Assembly (NCBI GenBank): GCA_041605955.1
Contig: JBFIXI010000042.1
Span: forward strand, 1-36,095
Length of the DNA stretch: 36,095 nt
Origin: JAHEJX01 sp041605955
Lineage (GTDB): Bacteria; Actinomycetota; Acidimicrobiia; Spongiisociales; UBA5794
Direction: 5' to 3'
This document shows, one piece after another, positions 1 to 7,198 of this stretch; the stretch's first letter is position 1, and the number at the start of each line of letters is the position of its first letter. The notes below the pieces were generated by a model. It searched no databases and was not told the origin of the DNA. It saw only the letters and a program-made list of their open reading frames with translations. Both the position numbers and the translations under genes were made by a program.

Positions 1-35
1 AGCAGTAGTTCGTCCGTCTCGGAGTGGAGCGTCAT
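1..35 (-). CDS. Possible 5' end of a gene leaving the window
   Basis: On the minus strand an ATG at 35 opens a frame (MTLHSETDELL) that runs off the left edge without a stop. A GAGAGG sequence sits a few bases upstream and could be a ribosome binding site. Eleven codons are too few to recognise a family or judge codon bias, so this is only a possible gene start. Confidence 0.3.
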   Translation of the reverse strand, partial: MTLHSETDELL

Positions 36-641
36 CGTGCCTCTCGGATCGTGGAGCTTGGCGCCATGCTGTGAGTTTGCCCTGACCCTATACCGGGCCG
101 ACAAGCCTCACTCATCATCGCGTGTCGCTCTGGGTAGACGCCGTGATCGCTAGCGCACGCATCGGTTTCGTCTCTTTGACTACGCCCGCCCCATAACGAC
201 CCGACCGGAACCGATAACGACATCCACAAGCCGCACATCACCGGCACGATGGGGCGGGTGAGCGCCAAGACGAGGCTCATCCAGGCGCGCATCGAACGCG
301 CGGCCACATCCCGCGGCTGACCCGGCGGCGTGGGAGCGCTCGTGACGTGCCGATCCAGCGCACTCGACGGAATGGGCGATATCGCACATAGTGGGTGATC
401 TGTGCCGGCAGGTGACGGTGCGGCTGGCTCTGAGAGCTATGCGCCTCGTTGCGATGAGAGCTGCCAAAGTCGTGATCAAGGCAAGCCCGGGCACCCAGGT
501 TGGAGTGCCGAGGATCATTGAGAATGTCTACGCGATCAGCCTTGAGCTGGCAGCAGAATCTACCCCCTGACGCGACGGGAGGTGCGTTTCGGCTCTAGTC
601 CTGTGCGAGCGGAAGTGAGACCATCACGGTAAGTGTGCGCT
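36..641. other. Intergenic region with no convincing gene
   Basis: Both strands have short open frames here. Two on the minus strand (32-307 and 180-518) encode short hydrophobic stretches such as WVPGLALITTLAALI. They overlap in different frames, lack a visible ribosome binding site and resemble no family I know. They could be remains of a decayed membrane protein gene. The last 100 bases should carry the promoter of the lipoprotein gene at 642, but no clear -35/-10 pair is visible. Confidence 0.4.
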
Positions 642-2666
642 ATGCGACGATTCCTGCTTGTTCTCACTGTCGTTGTCATTGCGACATCGGGTTGCGACGA
701 CAACGCCCCGACATCAAGTGTCGAGGCACCGTCGACAACGTCGACTGTTCAGGCCACGACGTCAACCGTTCCAGTCACCACGACGCCGCCTGCCGATGCA
801 CCGGCTGATGTGTCGAGTGTGTCCTTCCGCGAGGGAGCCGCGCCGGGCGTGCGGGTGTGGCAGCTGCCCGATGCCCCTGGCGGAGACAAGCCCGATCAGT
901 CGTGGTTGGCGGTCGGGTCAGGCCCGGACGGAGGCATCTACATCTCCGGCCACGATCACAGACTGAACTCGATGCTGTACCGGCTCGACCCGGAGGCGGG
1001 TTACCTGACGTGGGTGGGGGACGCGCGCACGGCGTCGACTGCGGCCGATAACTGGAAACCCGGCGAAACCGCCGAGAAGTTCCATACGCGGCCGACGTAC
1101 CACGACGGCAGGATGTACGTGGCTACCCTCGACAAGTCGTCGATGGACGTTGCCTTTCTGGGCACGCGTGGCTTCCATTGGTACGCGTACGACCTGGCAT
1201 CGGGCGACTTCGTGGACCTCAGCGCAGACGAACCCGGCGGCGTCGGTGCCGAGCGCCTCCAGGTCGTCACCATCTCGGCCGACCCGGTCAACGACCGCAT
1301 CTACGGCATGACGATTCCAGACAACCAGCTCCTTTACTACGACGTCGCGCAGGGGCGAACCACCGTGGTCGGCACTCCCGATGAGTGGGAGGGGTACTTC
1401 TACAGCAATCGCTTCATCTGGACGGACTCGCGCGGCAGCGTGTACATGACGGGCGGGACCGAACGGTCCCAGTGGAACCAGGGCGAGGATCGTTCGGTGC
1501 TCGATTCCGTGTGGCGATACAACCCGGACTCCGGGTTCGAGGACACGGGATTCGCGCTGGAGACCCTGGCTGCGATCGAGGTCGGTCAGTGGAACGCCGC
1601 TCACGACAGGTTGTATGTGAGTGACGACATGGGGCACATCTACCGGTTTACCGACGCCACCATGACGTGGGAGTATCTCGGCCGCCCGGATTTCCCCGCC
1701 GGGGAAACCCCTTCCGGTTTCAACAAGGTGTGGGTGTTCCAGCTCGATCCCGGCGAAGAGACAATCTATCTCGGCCGCAGCGACAACTTCGGTCGGCCCA
1801 ATGAGATCTGGGAGTTCGACATCGACACCGGAAGTTCGTCGATCCTGGCTGAATTGCCCGATCTCGACACATCTGCCGGGCTTGAGGCCTTCATCACCGG
1901 GTACGACTCGTGGGACGACGAGGGGAACTTCTACATCGCGGCGTTCAGCATGTACGACTCCGAGAACACATACCTGATCGGGTTGAATCCGGAGCAGATT
2001 CGTTCATGGACTCCGCCACCGGCGTCGCCCGAGATGCTGGCCCTCGCCGCCGAGGTCGAGGACCTCCTCAATTACGTCGCCGGCGAAGACATCACCGATC
2101 CGGGCAGCCTGTTCGCGCCGGACTTCGTGTTCGTCAGTCCGGACGGCGAAGAAGTGCAGGTGGACGAGCCGGTGCCGGCAGCCTTCGGGCTCGACGAGAG
2201 CTGGGACTGGGACCAAGACGGGACCGTGACGTTCGTTGACTATCTCAACGCCAGCCGCGAGTGGGACACCGTGATCGCCACCGAATGGACCGTGACATGC
2301 GAACCGGACGGTCTCGAAATCGTCTGCCGCGGGGAGGATCAGGACGTCTTCGGCGTTGCCTCCGGTCTCGCCCCCACCTTCAATCAGGCGCGGCTCACGT
2401 TCGCCGACGAGATGGTCGTGCGCTACGCGTTGGAGATCGAGGGGCAGACCGACTGGGAGTCGTGGCTCGAACAATTCGCCGCGTACGAGCAATGGGTCGC
2501 CGACGTCCACCCCGACGTGCACCCGACCGTGTTCCGCAGTCCGTGCTGTACCGGCAACCCCGAGGGCATGTGGTTCACGGCCGAGTCGTTCGAGGCGCAA
2601 CGATCACTCGTGCCCGAGTGGGCCGAGTCCGTCGGCGTGGCCTATGGCCCGTCCTCGTCGCGATGA
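642..2666 (+). CDS. Secreted lipoprotein: beta-propeller plus NTF2/SnoaL-like C-terminus
   Basis: The 674-residue product begins MRRFLLVLTVVVIATSGC, a signal peptide with a lipobox (TSGC), then a Thr/Ser/Pro-rich linker, so it should be a lipid-anchored protein outside the membrane. Residues about 55-460 hold repeated blade-like units with a hydrophobic strand followed by a D..sG turn (GGIYISG, DRIYGMT, RLYVSDD, TIYLGRS, NFYIAAF), which suggests a Kelch/NHL-type beta-propeller. Residues about 470-660 start with an A.EVEDLL..V.G.D..DP..LFAPDF pattern typical of SnoaL/NTF2-like cone folds, and contain a Cys pair (SPCCTG). I chose the ATG at 642 over the GTG at 633 because it gives a cleaner signal peptide. 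It is monocistronic and its ligand is unknown. The family assignments are by eye. Confidence 0.85.
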   Translation: MRRFLLVLTVVVIATSGCDDNAPTSSVEAPSTTSTVQATTSTVPVTTTPPADAPADVSSVSFREGAAPGVRVWQLPDAPGGDKPDQSWLAVGSGPDGGIYISGHDHRLNSMLYRLDPEAGYLTWVGDARTASTAADNWKPGETAEKFHTRPTYHDGRMYVATLDKSSMDVAFLGTRGFHWYAYDLASGDFVDLSADEPGGVGAERLQVVTISADPVNDRIYGMTIPDNQLLYYDVAQGRTTVVGTPDEWEGYFYSNRFIWTDSRGSVYMTGGTERSQWNQGEDRSVLDSVWRYNPDSGFEDTGFALETLAAIEVGQWNAAHDRLYVSDDMGHIYRFTDATMTWEYLGRPDFPAGETPSGFNKVWVFQLDPGEETIYLGRSDNFGRPNEIWEFDIDTGSSSILAELPDLDTSAGLEAFITGYDSWDDEGNFYIAAFSMYDSENTYLIGLNPEQIRSWTPPPASPEMLALAAEVEDLLNYVAGEDITDPGSLFAPDFVFVSPDGEEVQVDEPVPAAFGLDESWDWDQDGTVTFVDYLNASREWDTVIATEWTVTCEPDGLEIVCRGEDQDVFGVASGLAPTFNQARLTFADEMVVRYALEIEGQTDWESWLEQFAAYEQWVADVHPDVHPTVFRSPCCTGNPEGMWFTAESFEAQRSLVPEWAESVGVAYGPSSSR

Positions 2667-2898
2667 CCGAGGACGGTGCACCACCCAGCCGGTGCCGGCG
2701 CTCAGCGCCGACGCTCCGCGACCCACCCAGATCACTCGCGCCGCCGCACGATATGGAGCACCCACCGGCGCTCTGGAACCGGCACTATGCGCTAGCGAGG
2801 TATCGGGGGCGGCTCGCGTTCCTTCACCCAGCCGCGCGTCCTCTCGCTGGGGCTGAGCGGGCACAGGCACGTGACGCACTGCGCGTCTCAGCAGGGCG

Positions 2899-2944
2899 GG
2901 CCAACTTGGCCGGCAGACCCCGTAGCATTGCCGGCCAATGTCCA
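2899..2944 (+). promoter_or_regulatory. Promoter with a 10-bp inverted repeat around the MFS gene start
   Basis: TTGGCCGGCA at 2906-2915 and TGCCGGCCAA at 2929-2938 form a perfect 10-bp inverted repeat with a 13-nt spacer. The spacer contains TAGCAT (2923-2928), a good actinobacterial -10 box, and the right arm ends on the A of the start codon. A second palindrome, GGCCAACTTGGCC (2899-2911), overlaps the left arm. Transcription would start at or very near the ATG, so the mRNA is probably leaderless and the repeat is well placed as an operator. Confidence 0.55.
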
Positions 2945-4632
2945 TGCGATCCTCCATAGAGCCACTGCGCATCCCCAATTTCCGCGCCCTGTGGACGGCG
3001 GCGGTCTTCTCCAACGTCGGATCATTCCTCCACGCAGTGGCGGCGTCGTGGGCCATGCTCGAGCTGACCGGCTCGCCGCTGTGGGTGGGGCTGATGGCGG
3101 CTTCCGCCACGCTGCCGCTGCTGTTCTTGGCCCTCCCGGCCGGCGCCATCGCCGACTTGTTCGACCGGCGGCGCATCCTGCTCATCGCACAATCGATCAT
3201 GGGCGCCGCCGCGATCGCGATGGCGGTGACCTGGTATCTCGAGATCGTGGGTCCCGGCCTGCTGTTGACACTGGGACTGGTGCTGGGGGTTGGGCTGGCG
3301 ATCAACATGCCCGCCTGGCAAGCGATGGTCCCGGATCTCGTCCCCCGCGGCCTGGTAGCCGATGCCGTCGCCCTCAACTCGGTTGCTTTCAATGTTGCCC
3401 GGGCGGTAGGCCCGGCACTCGGCGGCTTGATCGTCGCCGCCAGCGGGCCCGGACTGGCGTTCGCCATCAACGCTGCCTCGTTCGTCGGGGTGATCGCAGT
3501 CGTCTTCACGTTCCGCAAGGCCAGCCCGGACGAGCTCGGCGACGAGACCGTCGGCGGCGCCATCGCCGTCGGGTTGCGATACGCCCGCCACACGCCGCCG
3601 TTCCGCCGCTTGCTGGCGATCGCCGCCGGCTTCGCCACCACCAGCGCCGTCGTCCAGTCGCTGCTGCCGAACGTCACCGCCGATGCCCTCGAGTCGGGGG
3701 CCTCGACGTTCGGCTATCTCCTCGGCGCGATGGGCGCCGGCGCCCTCGTGGGTGCCTTCACGCGCCGTCACGGACTGGATCGGCTGGGGCGCGCCATGGT
3801 GCCGCTGTCGATGGCGGTGTTCGGCACCGCCGGCATCGTTGTCGGCGTTTCTCGCTCGATCCCGCTCACCGCCGTGGCCATGGTGCTCGCCGGGGTCTGC
3901 TGGGTGTGGGCGCTGGCGACCCTGAACGCCACCGTCCAGCTGATGACGCCACAGTGGGTGCGGGGCCGGGCGATGAGCCTGTACACCCTTGCGTTCGTGG
4001 GCTTTCTGCCGGTGGGCTCGATCATCGGTGGGGCGCTCGGCAACATCATCGGCGCCGCCGAAGCCGTCGCCGTCCTATCGGGAGCCACGGTGGCGCTCGG
4101 GCTCGTCTTTGCTCGCATCGGGATCCCGGCACTGGGCGAAGGCGGCCCCAGTGAGCCGCCCAGCGACTGGGACACCCAGCCGCATCACGAGCACATGCGG
4201 GGCGGACCGGTGATGGTGATCAACACCTGGGTGATTCGCCACGCCGAGCTGGCCGACTTCCTCGCCGCCATGAACGAGCTGCGCCGAGTGCGGCTGCGCA
4301 CCGGCGCCGAGGAGTGGACGCTGTACCGCAATGCCGAAGACCCGCACCGTATGTCGGAGTTCATGGTGCTGGCGTCGTGGCAAGACCACATTCGGCAACA
4401 CCGACGCATCGATGCCGCTGCCGTTGAAGTGATTCGCAGGGCTCGTGCCTTTGACCGCTCCGGCGAGCCCAAGTCTCGCCACCTGGTGGCGGTGCCCGTA
4501 GACCCAGATGACTTGCCCGCCTGGGAGGAGCTGCTGGCGGTCCACGACGACCTGCACGCCACCGACGGCTCTATCCCGCTGGACGCGGCGGACCCCGTTC
4601 GGGCTACTCCGGGGGTCGGCGGGACACGTTGA
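2938..4632 (+). CDS. MFS exporter (MFS_3/EntS-like) with C-terminal alpha/beta-barrel domain
   Basis: The 564-residue protein has about twelve membrane segments in residues 15-400 and the usual cytoplasmic loop after TM2 (DLFDRRRIL). PNFRALWTAAVFSNVGSF at the N-terminus is typical of the MFS_3 family (EntS-like drug or siderophore exporters). Residues about 424-520 (INTWVIRHAELADFLAAM to MVLASWQDHIRQH) form a soluble dimeric alpha/beta-barrel-like domain that many members of this family carry. It should be a proton-coupled exporter in the cytoplasmic membrane; the substrate cannot be read from sequence. No ribosome binding site precedes the ATG at 2938 (a second ATG is at 2944), which fits the leaderless promoter described separately. 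Confidence 0.88.
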   Translation: MSMRSSIEPLRIPNFRALWTAAVFSNVGSFLHAVAASWAMLELTGSPLWVGLMAASATLPLLFLALPAGAIADLFDRRRILLIAQSIMGAAAIAMAVTWYLEIVGPGLLLTLGLVLGVGLAINMPAWQAMVPDLVPRGLVADAVALNSVAFNVARAVGPALGGLIVAASGPGLAFAINAASFVGVIAVVFTFRKASPDELGDETVGGAIAVGLRYARHTPPFRRLLAIAAGFATTSAVVQSLLPNVTADALESGASTFGYLLGAMGAGALVGAFTRRHGLDRLGRAMVPLSMAVFGTAGIVVGVSRSIPLTAVAMVLAGVCWVWALATLNATVQLMTPQWVRGRAMSLYTLAFVGFLPVGSIIGGALGNIIGAAEAVAVLSGATVALGLVFARIGIPALGEGGPSEPPSDWDTQPHHEHMRGGPVMVINTWVIRHAELADFLAAMNELRRVRLRTGAEEWTLYRNAEDPHRMSEFMVLASWQDHIRQHRRIDAAAVEVIRRARAFDRSGEPKSRHLVAVPVDPDDLPAWEELLAVHDDLHATDGSIPLDAADPVRATPGVGGTR

Positions 4633-4644
4633 GGCGACGCCCCG

Positions 4645-4770
4645 TCAGTCGGCGACGTCCATCACATCGGTCGGCGTTGCGACGGCAGGCTGACGTCCCA
4701 GCGTTAGGAAGAGCGAACCCAACACGGCGAAGGCGATGCCCACGGCGAGCAGCCGCTGGAGCAGGCACTC
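4645..4770 (-). pseudogene. C-terminal fragment of a membrane protein
   Basis: Read on the minus strand from about 4770, the frame gives a membrane segment (LLAVGIAFAVLGSLFLTLG) and a short polar tail (TPTDVMDVAD) ending in TGA at 4645-4647. It looks like the last helix of a transporter. Upstream in this frame the sequence turns into low-quality shadow of the plus-strand remnant, so the rest of the gene is missing. The fragment meets that opposite-strand remnant at about 4740-4770, which suggests an old rearrangement. Confidence 0.45.
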
Positions 4771-5152
4771 GGGGTGCTGCTGGCCGACCCGGCCTTTGAC
4801 GGCCCCGCGGACCCCTGGGCCGGCGCCGCGGTACGAGCGATCGCCGGATTGGCCGCCCTGGTGATGCTGCGGGGCTGGTTCGAGCGGCCGGCAGTCGTGC
4901 CCTACCCGAAGCACACCGCTCCGCACCTGGAGCATCATCGTCGTCTCCGGAACCCTGGCCATGGTGCTGGGCAAGACGTTGGTGCTGATCGCGCTGACCG
5001 GCGGTGACCCGGGCATCGTGAGCGTCCTGGTGTCGACCTCGCCGGCGATCCAGCTGCCGCTGATTTGGCTGGTGACCCGGGAGCGTCCGGCGGCAGGCGC
5101 CTGGGGCGGCGCAGTGCTGGCCGCGGTGGGAACGGCGCTCATCGTCCGCTAG
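4741..5152 (+). pseudogene. Frameshifted EamA/DMT-family transporter remnant
   Basis: Frame one (4741 to about 4925) encodes DPWAGAAVRAIAGLAALVML, like the middle of a drug/metabolite transporter. Frame two (from about 4928, WSIIVVSGTLAMVLGKTL, to the stop at 5152) encodes the C-terminal half, with alternating hydrophobic helices, a TSPAIQLPLIWLVTRERP loop and AAVGTALIV at the end, as in EamA proteins. The two halves would be collinear if the frame were corrected at about 4920-4928. The N-terminal half is absent. It is therefore a truncated, frameshifted pseudogene unless the sequence has an indel error; the missing N-terminus argues for real decay. Confidence 0.6.
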
Positions 5153-5213
5153 CGGGGGCTCGTCGGTTGGTCCATACTCAGTCGATCCTGCCGATCACCG
5201 TGCGTCGATATGC

Positions 5214-5222
5214 AGAGGAGGA
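5214..5222 (+). promoter_or_regulatory. Strong ribosome binding site for the YjbR-like gene
   Basis: AGAGGAGG lies about 5 nt before the ATG at 5227 and fixes that start. Confidence 0.7.
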
Positions 5223-5226
5223 CGGA

Positions 5227-5526
5227 ATGACCGACTTCTGGGACATCGCCGGCGAGCTGATGGCAAGGGACGCCCGCCTTGTGCAGGGCACCATCATGGG
5301 CCACCCGTGCCTGCGGCTCGGCGCAGAGTTCGTTGCGATGCCGGAGCTGAAAACAGAGCGCCTCATCGTCAAGCTCGACGCCACCCGCGTCGCCGAGCTG
5401 ATCGACACGGGCGACGCCACCTCTTTCGCCCCGGCGGGCAGGGTATTCAAGGAATGGGCTGCGGTGGAGGATCGCTCCCGGTGGCCTGCCCTGCTTGCCG
5501 AGGCCGTCGCCAAAGCGGCCGGCTGA
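5227..5526 (+). CDS. MmcQ/YjbR-like small protein
   Basis: This 99-residue cytoplasmic protein has the pattern of the YjbR/MmcQ and TfoX-N-like fold: an N-terminal helix (DFWDIAGELMA), a short GHPCLRLGAEFVA strand pair, a KLDATRVAELIDTG segment and a conserved-looking FAPAGRVFKEWAAV stretch before the C-terminal helix. These proteins are small, often annotated as DNA-binding-like, and have no established biochemical role. The start is supported by a strong ribosome binding site. It is followed by a hairpin shared with the convergent thioredoxin gene, so it is probably monocistronic. Confidence 0.75.
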   Translation: MTDFWDIAGELMARDARLVQGTIMGHPCLRLGAEFVAMPELKTERLIVKLDATRVAELIDTGDATSFAPAGRVFKEWAAVEDRSRWPALLAEAVAKAAG

Positions 5527-5547
5527 ACCGCATGCCGACGCGCCGAC

Positions 5548-5568
5548 GGCCGGGTGCAGGACCCGGCC
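5548..5568. terminator. Bidirectional hairpin between convergent genes
   Basis: GGCCGGGT (5548-5555) and ACCCGGCC (5561-5568) form a perfect 8-bp stem with a 5-nt loop in the 62-nt gap between the YjbR-like and thioredoxin genes. There is no long U-tract, as is common in high-GC actinobacteria. Confidence 0.6.
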
Positions 5569-5588
5569 ATCGAGCGATTTGTCAGGTG

Positions 5589-5909
5589 TTAGAGGGCGTC
5601 GAGGCGCTCTTCGATCGCAGACGGCAATGTCGGACCGACGAAGCGGTGCACTTCATCGCCGCCCTTGACCAACAGCAGCGTCGGCAGCGACTGGACGTCG
5701 TATTTGTCCATGACCGCCTCGTGCTTCTCGACGTCGATCGCCACGAACCTCGCCGAATCGACGTACCTGTCGGCCATCTTCTCGAGATGGGGTCGCAGTC
5801 GCAGGCACGGAGCGCACCACTGCGACCAGAAGTCGATCAGCACCGCCCGGTCCTCGGCGAGGAGCAGTTCGTTGAGGCCCACCTGATCGAGCTCGGCTAT
5901 GTCGCTCAA
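5589..5909 (-). CDS. Thioredoxin
   Basis: The 106-residue protein has a full thioredoxin fold length, the WCAPC active site (Cys32 and Cys35), the preceding LIDFWSQ strand and the cis-proline in SLPTLLL (Pro76). The middle Gly-Pro of classical thioredoxin is Ala-Pro here. It should reduce disulfides in the cytoplasm. The start is TTG at 5909, overlapping the TGA of the upstream gene as TTGA; AGGAGG at about 5918-5923 lies a suitable distance upstream. This overlap suggests translational coupling to the upstream CMD-family candidate selenoprotein, and the thioredoxin may be its electron donor. The partnership is inferred from position. Confidence 0.9.
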   Translation of the reverse strand: MSDIAELDQVGLNELLLAEDRAVLIDFWSQWCAPCLRLRPHLEKMADRYVDSARFVAIDVEKHEAVMDKYDVQSLPTLLLVKGGDEVHRFVGPTLPSAIEERLDAL

Positions 5910-6490
5910 GCCGTCAGCTCCTCCTGGCGGTACTCCATGCCCATCTCGTACTCGCTGTCTTCGTCCATGTCCAAGTTCATCGTGATGTTGAACTTGTTGC
6001 CCCAGTTGAAGATGCCGCAGGCATAGGTCATCTCGACGATCTCGTCTTCGGTGAAGACTTGCTTCAACTGGGTGAAGAAATCGTCGGTCACCGTGTGCGG
6101 GTCGAGCGCAATCCGCTCGGCGAACGAGACGGCAAGTGCCTCTCGCTCGTTCAGCACACCCCCGGGCTTCGGCTGGTGGACAGCGCAGGCCTCTTCCCTG
6201 ACGGTTACGTCACCGCGCACGGCGGTGGTGCGTACCGTCATTCAGTAGGCGCAGTCGTTGATCTGCCCAGTCTTGAGCCGCATCAGCTCGTGGATGTGCG
6301 GTTCTACCTTGCCCATTCCGAAGAACGAGACAAACACCGGGACGATGGCCTTGAGCAGTTCCGGATTCCGGCCGATCACGCCGAACATCGCGGAGTCTGC
6401 CCACCACGAGTCCCGACCCTGTTCGAGGATCTCGTTGACCTCGGGGTCGGAACTCTCGCCCGGCTTCAGGGGTGCAATTCGGCTCCCCAT
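5906..6490 (-). CDS. Candidate selenoprotein: CMD/AhpD-like, CxxU, read through in-frame TGA
   Basis: Two open frames (6490-6245 and 6241-5906) are separated by a single TGA at 6242-6244 and lie in the same frame. Read through, they give 194 residues, a normal size for carboxymuconolactone decarboxylase/AhpD-like proteins. The first part ends RLKTGQINDCAY and the second begins MTVRTTAVRG, so TGA replaces the second Cys of the family's CxxC redox motif (Cys80, Sec83). The family acts on peroxides or disulfides with exchange at this site; the His that follows the motif in AhpD is not seen. A bSECIS-like hairpin starts one base after the TGA. The start is ATG 6490 with AAGGAG at 6498-6503; GTG 6496 is also in frame. 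A nonsense pseudogene is the alternative, but both halves are intact family sequence and the downstream thioredoxin is coupled to it. Selenocysteine machinery is not in this window. Confidence 0.75.
6199..6244 (-). promoter_or_regulatory. bSECIS-like hairpin after the in-frame TGA
   Basis: Numbering the mRNA from the U of UGA (6244), nt 5-11 UGACGGU pair perfectly with nt 40-46 ACCGUCA. ACG (12-14) pairs with CGU (36-38). CACCGC (18-23) pairs perfectly with GCGGUG (29-34), leaving apical loop CGUGC (24-28). The loop has G as its second base followed by U and begins 20 nt after UGA. Bacterial SECIS elements are described as needing a G in the first two loop positions and a UGA-to-loop spacing of roughly 16-37 nt. 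A competing 5-bp stem CGCAC/GUGCG (13-17/25-29) is possible. Read by eye, no folding program used. Confidence 0.65.
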
Positions 6491-6496
6491 CCACAC

Positions 6497-6580
6497 TCCT
6501 TCCTAGTTGACGGGACGCAAAGTAGCAGCGACCCGACAATCACCGCCAGAGACTGACGGATTCCCGACTACGGTTCGCGC
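6497..6580. promoter_or_regulatory. Divergent promoter region, CMD-thioredoxin operon and DsbA gene
   Basis: On the plus strand TACGGT (6569-6574) lies 6 nt before the ATG at 6581 with no ribosome binding site, suggesting a leaderless DsbA-family transcript. On the minus strand TACTTT (plus 6519-6524) could be the -10 box of the CMD-thioredoxin operon, followed by AAGGAG. Neither has a good -35 box. Confidence 0.45.
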
Positions 6581-7198
6581 ATGGTCGACTCTGAGCTGGT
6601 GTACGCCGCCGACCCGATGTGCTCCTGGTGTTACGGGTTCGCCCCGGAGCTCGAGCAGGTGCGAGCCGAGCTCGATATCCCCTTCCGCATGGTCATGGGC
6701 GGCTTGTGGGTCGGTGCTCGCGCCCAACCGCTCACCACCGACCTGAAGCGCTATCTGCGCCACGCGTGGGACAACGTCGCCGCCCAGTCAGGACAGCCGT
6801 TCGCATTCGATCTGCTGGAGTGGACCGACTGGCGCTACGACACGGAGCCGGCCTGCCGGGCGGTGGTCACCATGCGGGCGGTAGCGCCGCAGCACGAGGC
6901 CCGATTCTTCAACACCCTGCAGTACGCCTTCTACGCCGAGAATCGCGATCTGGTCGACGAGTTCGCCTATCCAGATCTGCTGGAGAGCTACCCGGTGAAG
7001 GCCGCAGACTTCATGCTGGCCTTTCGGTCGAACGATATGCGGGAGCAGACAGCCGCCGACTTTGCCGAAGCCAGACAGATCGGGGCTAGCGGATTCCCCA
7101 CGCTGTTGTTGCGCCAGGGGGAGAGCTTCGTCCCGCTGACGCGCGGCTTCAAGCGCGCCTCCGATGTGATCCGCGCTTTTCAGGTGCTGGCCGGCTGA
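6581..7198 (+). CDS. DsbA-family thioredoxin-fold protein (FrnE/HCCA isomerase-like)
   Basis: The 205-residue protein starts with a thioredoxin-fold strand and a CSWC active site (Cys14 and Cys17) in ADPMCSWCYGF. A helical insertion follows and the fold closes with the cis-proline motif GASGFPTLLL near residue 170. There is no signal peptide, so it should act in the cytoplasm, unlike classical DsbA. This is the pattern of FrnE-like cytoplasmic oxidoreductases related to 2-hydroxychromene-2-carboxylate isomerases. It is divergent from the CMD/thioredoxin pair over 90 bp, giving a small thiol-redox cluster. Its stop codon abuts the stop of the convergent GyrI-like gene (TGATCA). Substrate unknown. 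Confidence 0.85.
   Translation: MVDSELVYAADPMCSWCYGFAPELEQVRAELDIPFRMVMGGLWVGARAQPLTTDLKRYLRHAWDNVAAQSGQPFAFDLLEWTDWRYDTEPACRAVVTMRAVAPQHEARFFNTLQYAFYAENRDLVDEFAYPDLLESYPVKAADFMLAFRSNDMREQTAADFAEARQIGASGFPTLLLRQGESFVPLTRGFKRASDVIRAFQVLAG

Noticed and set aside
32..518. Two overlapping hydrophobic minus-strand ORFs
   Set aside because: Different frames, no ribosome binding site, unrecognised; could be remains of a membrane protein but not supported enough to annotate as a gene.
2604..3677. 357-residue minus-strand ORF
   Set aside because: Antisense to the MFS gene, composition of a shadow frame, no family pattern.
5906..6241. Separate ORF starting at the ATG after the TGA (111 aa)
   Set aside because: It is in the same frame as the upstream ORF, has no ribosome binding site, and encodes the C-terminal part of the same domain. 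I merged the two.
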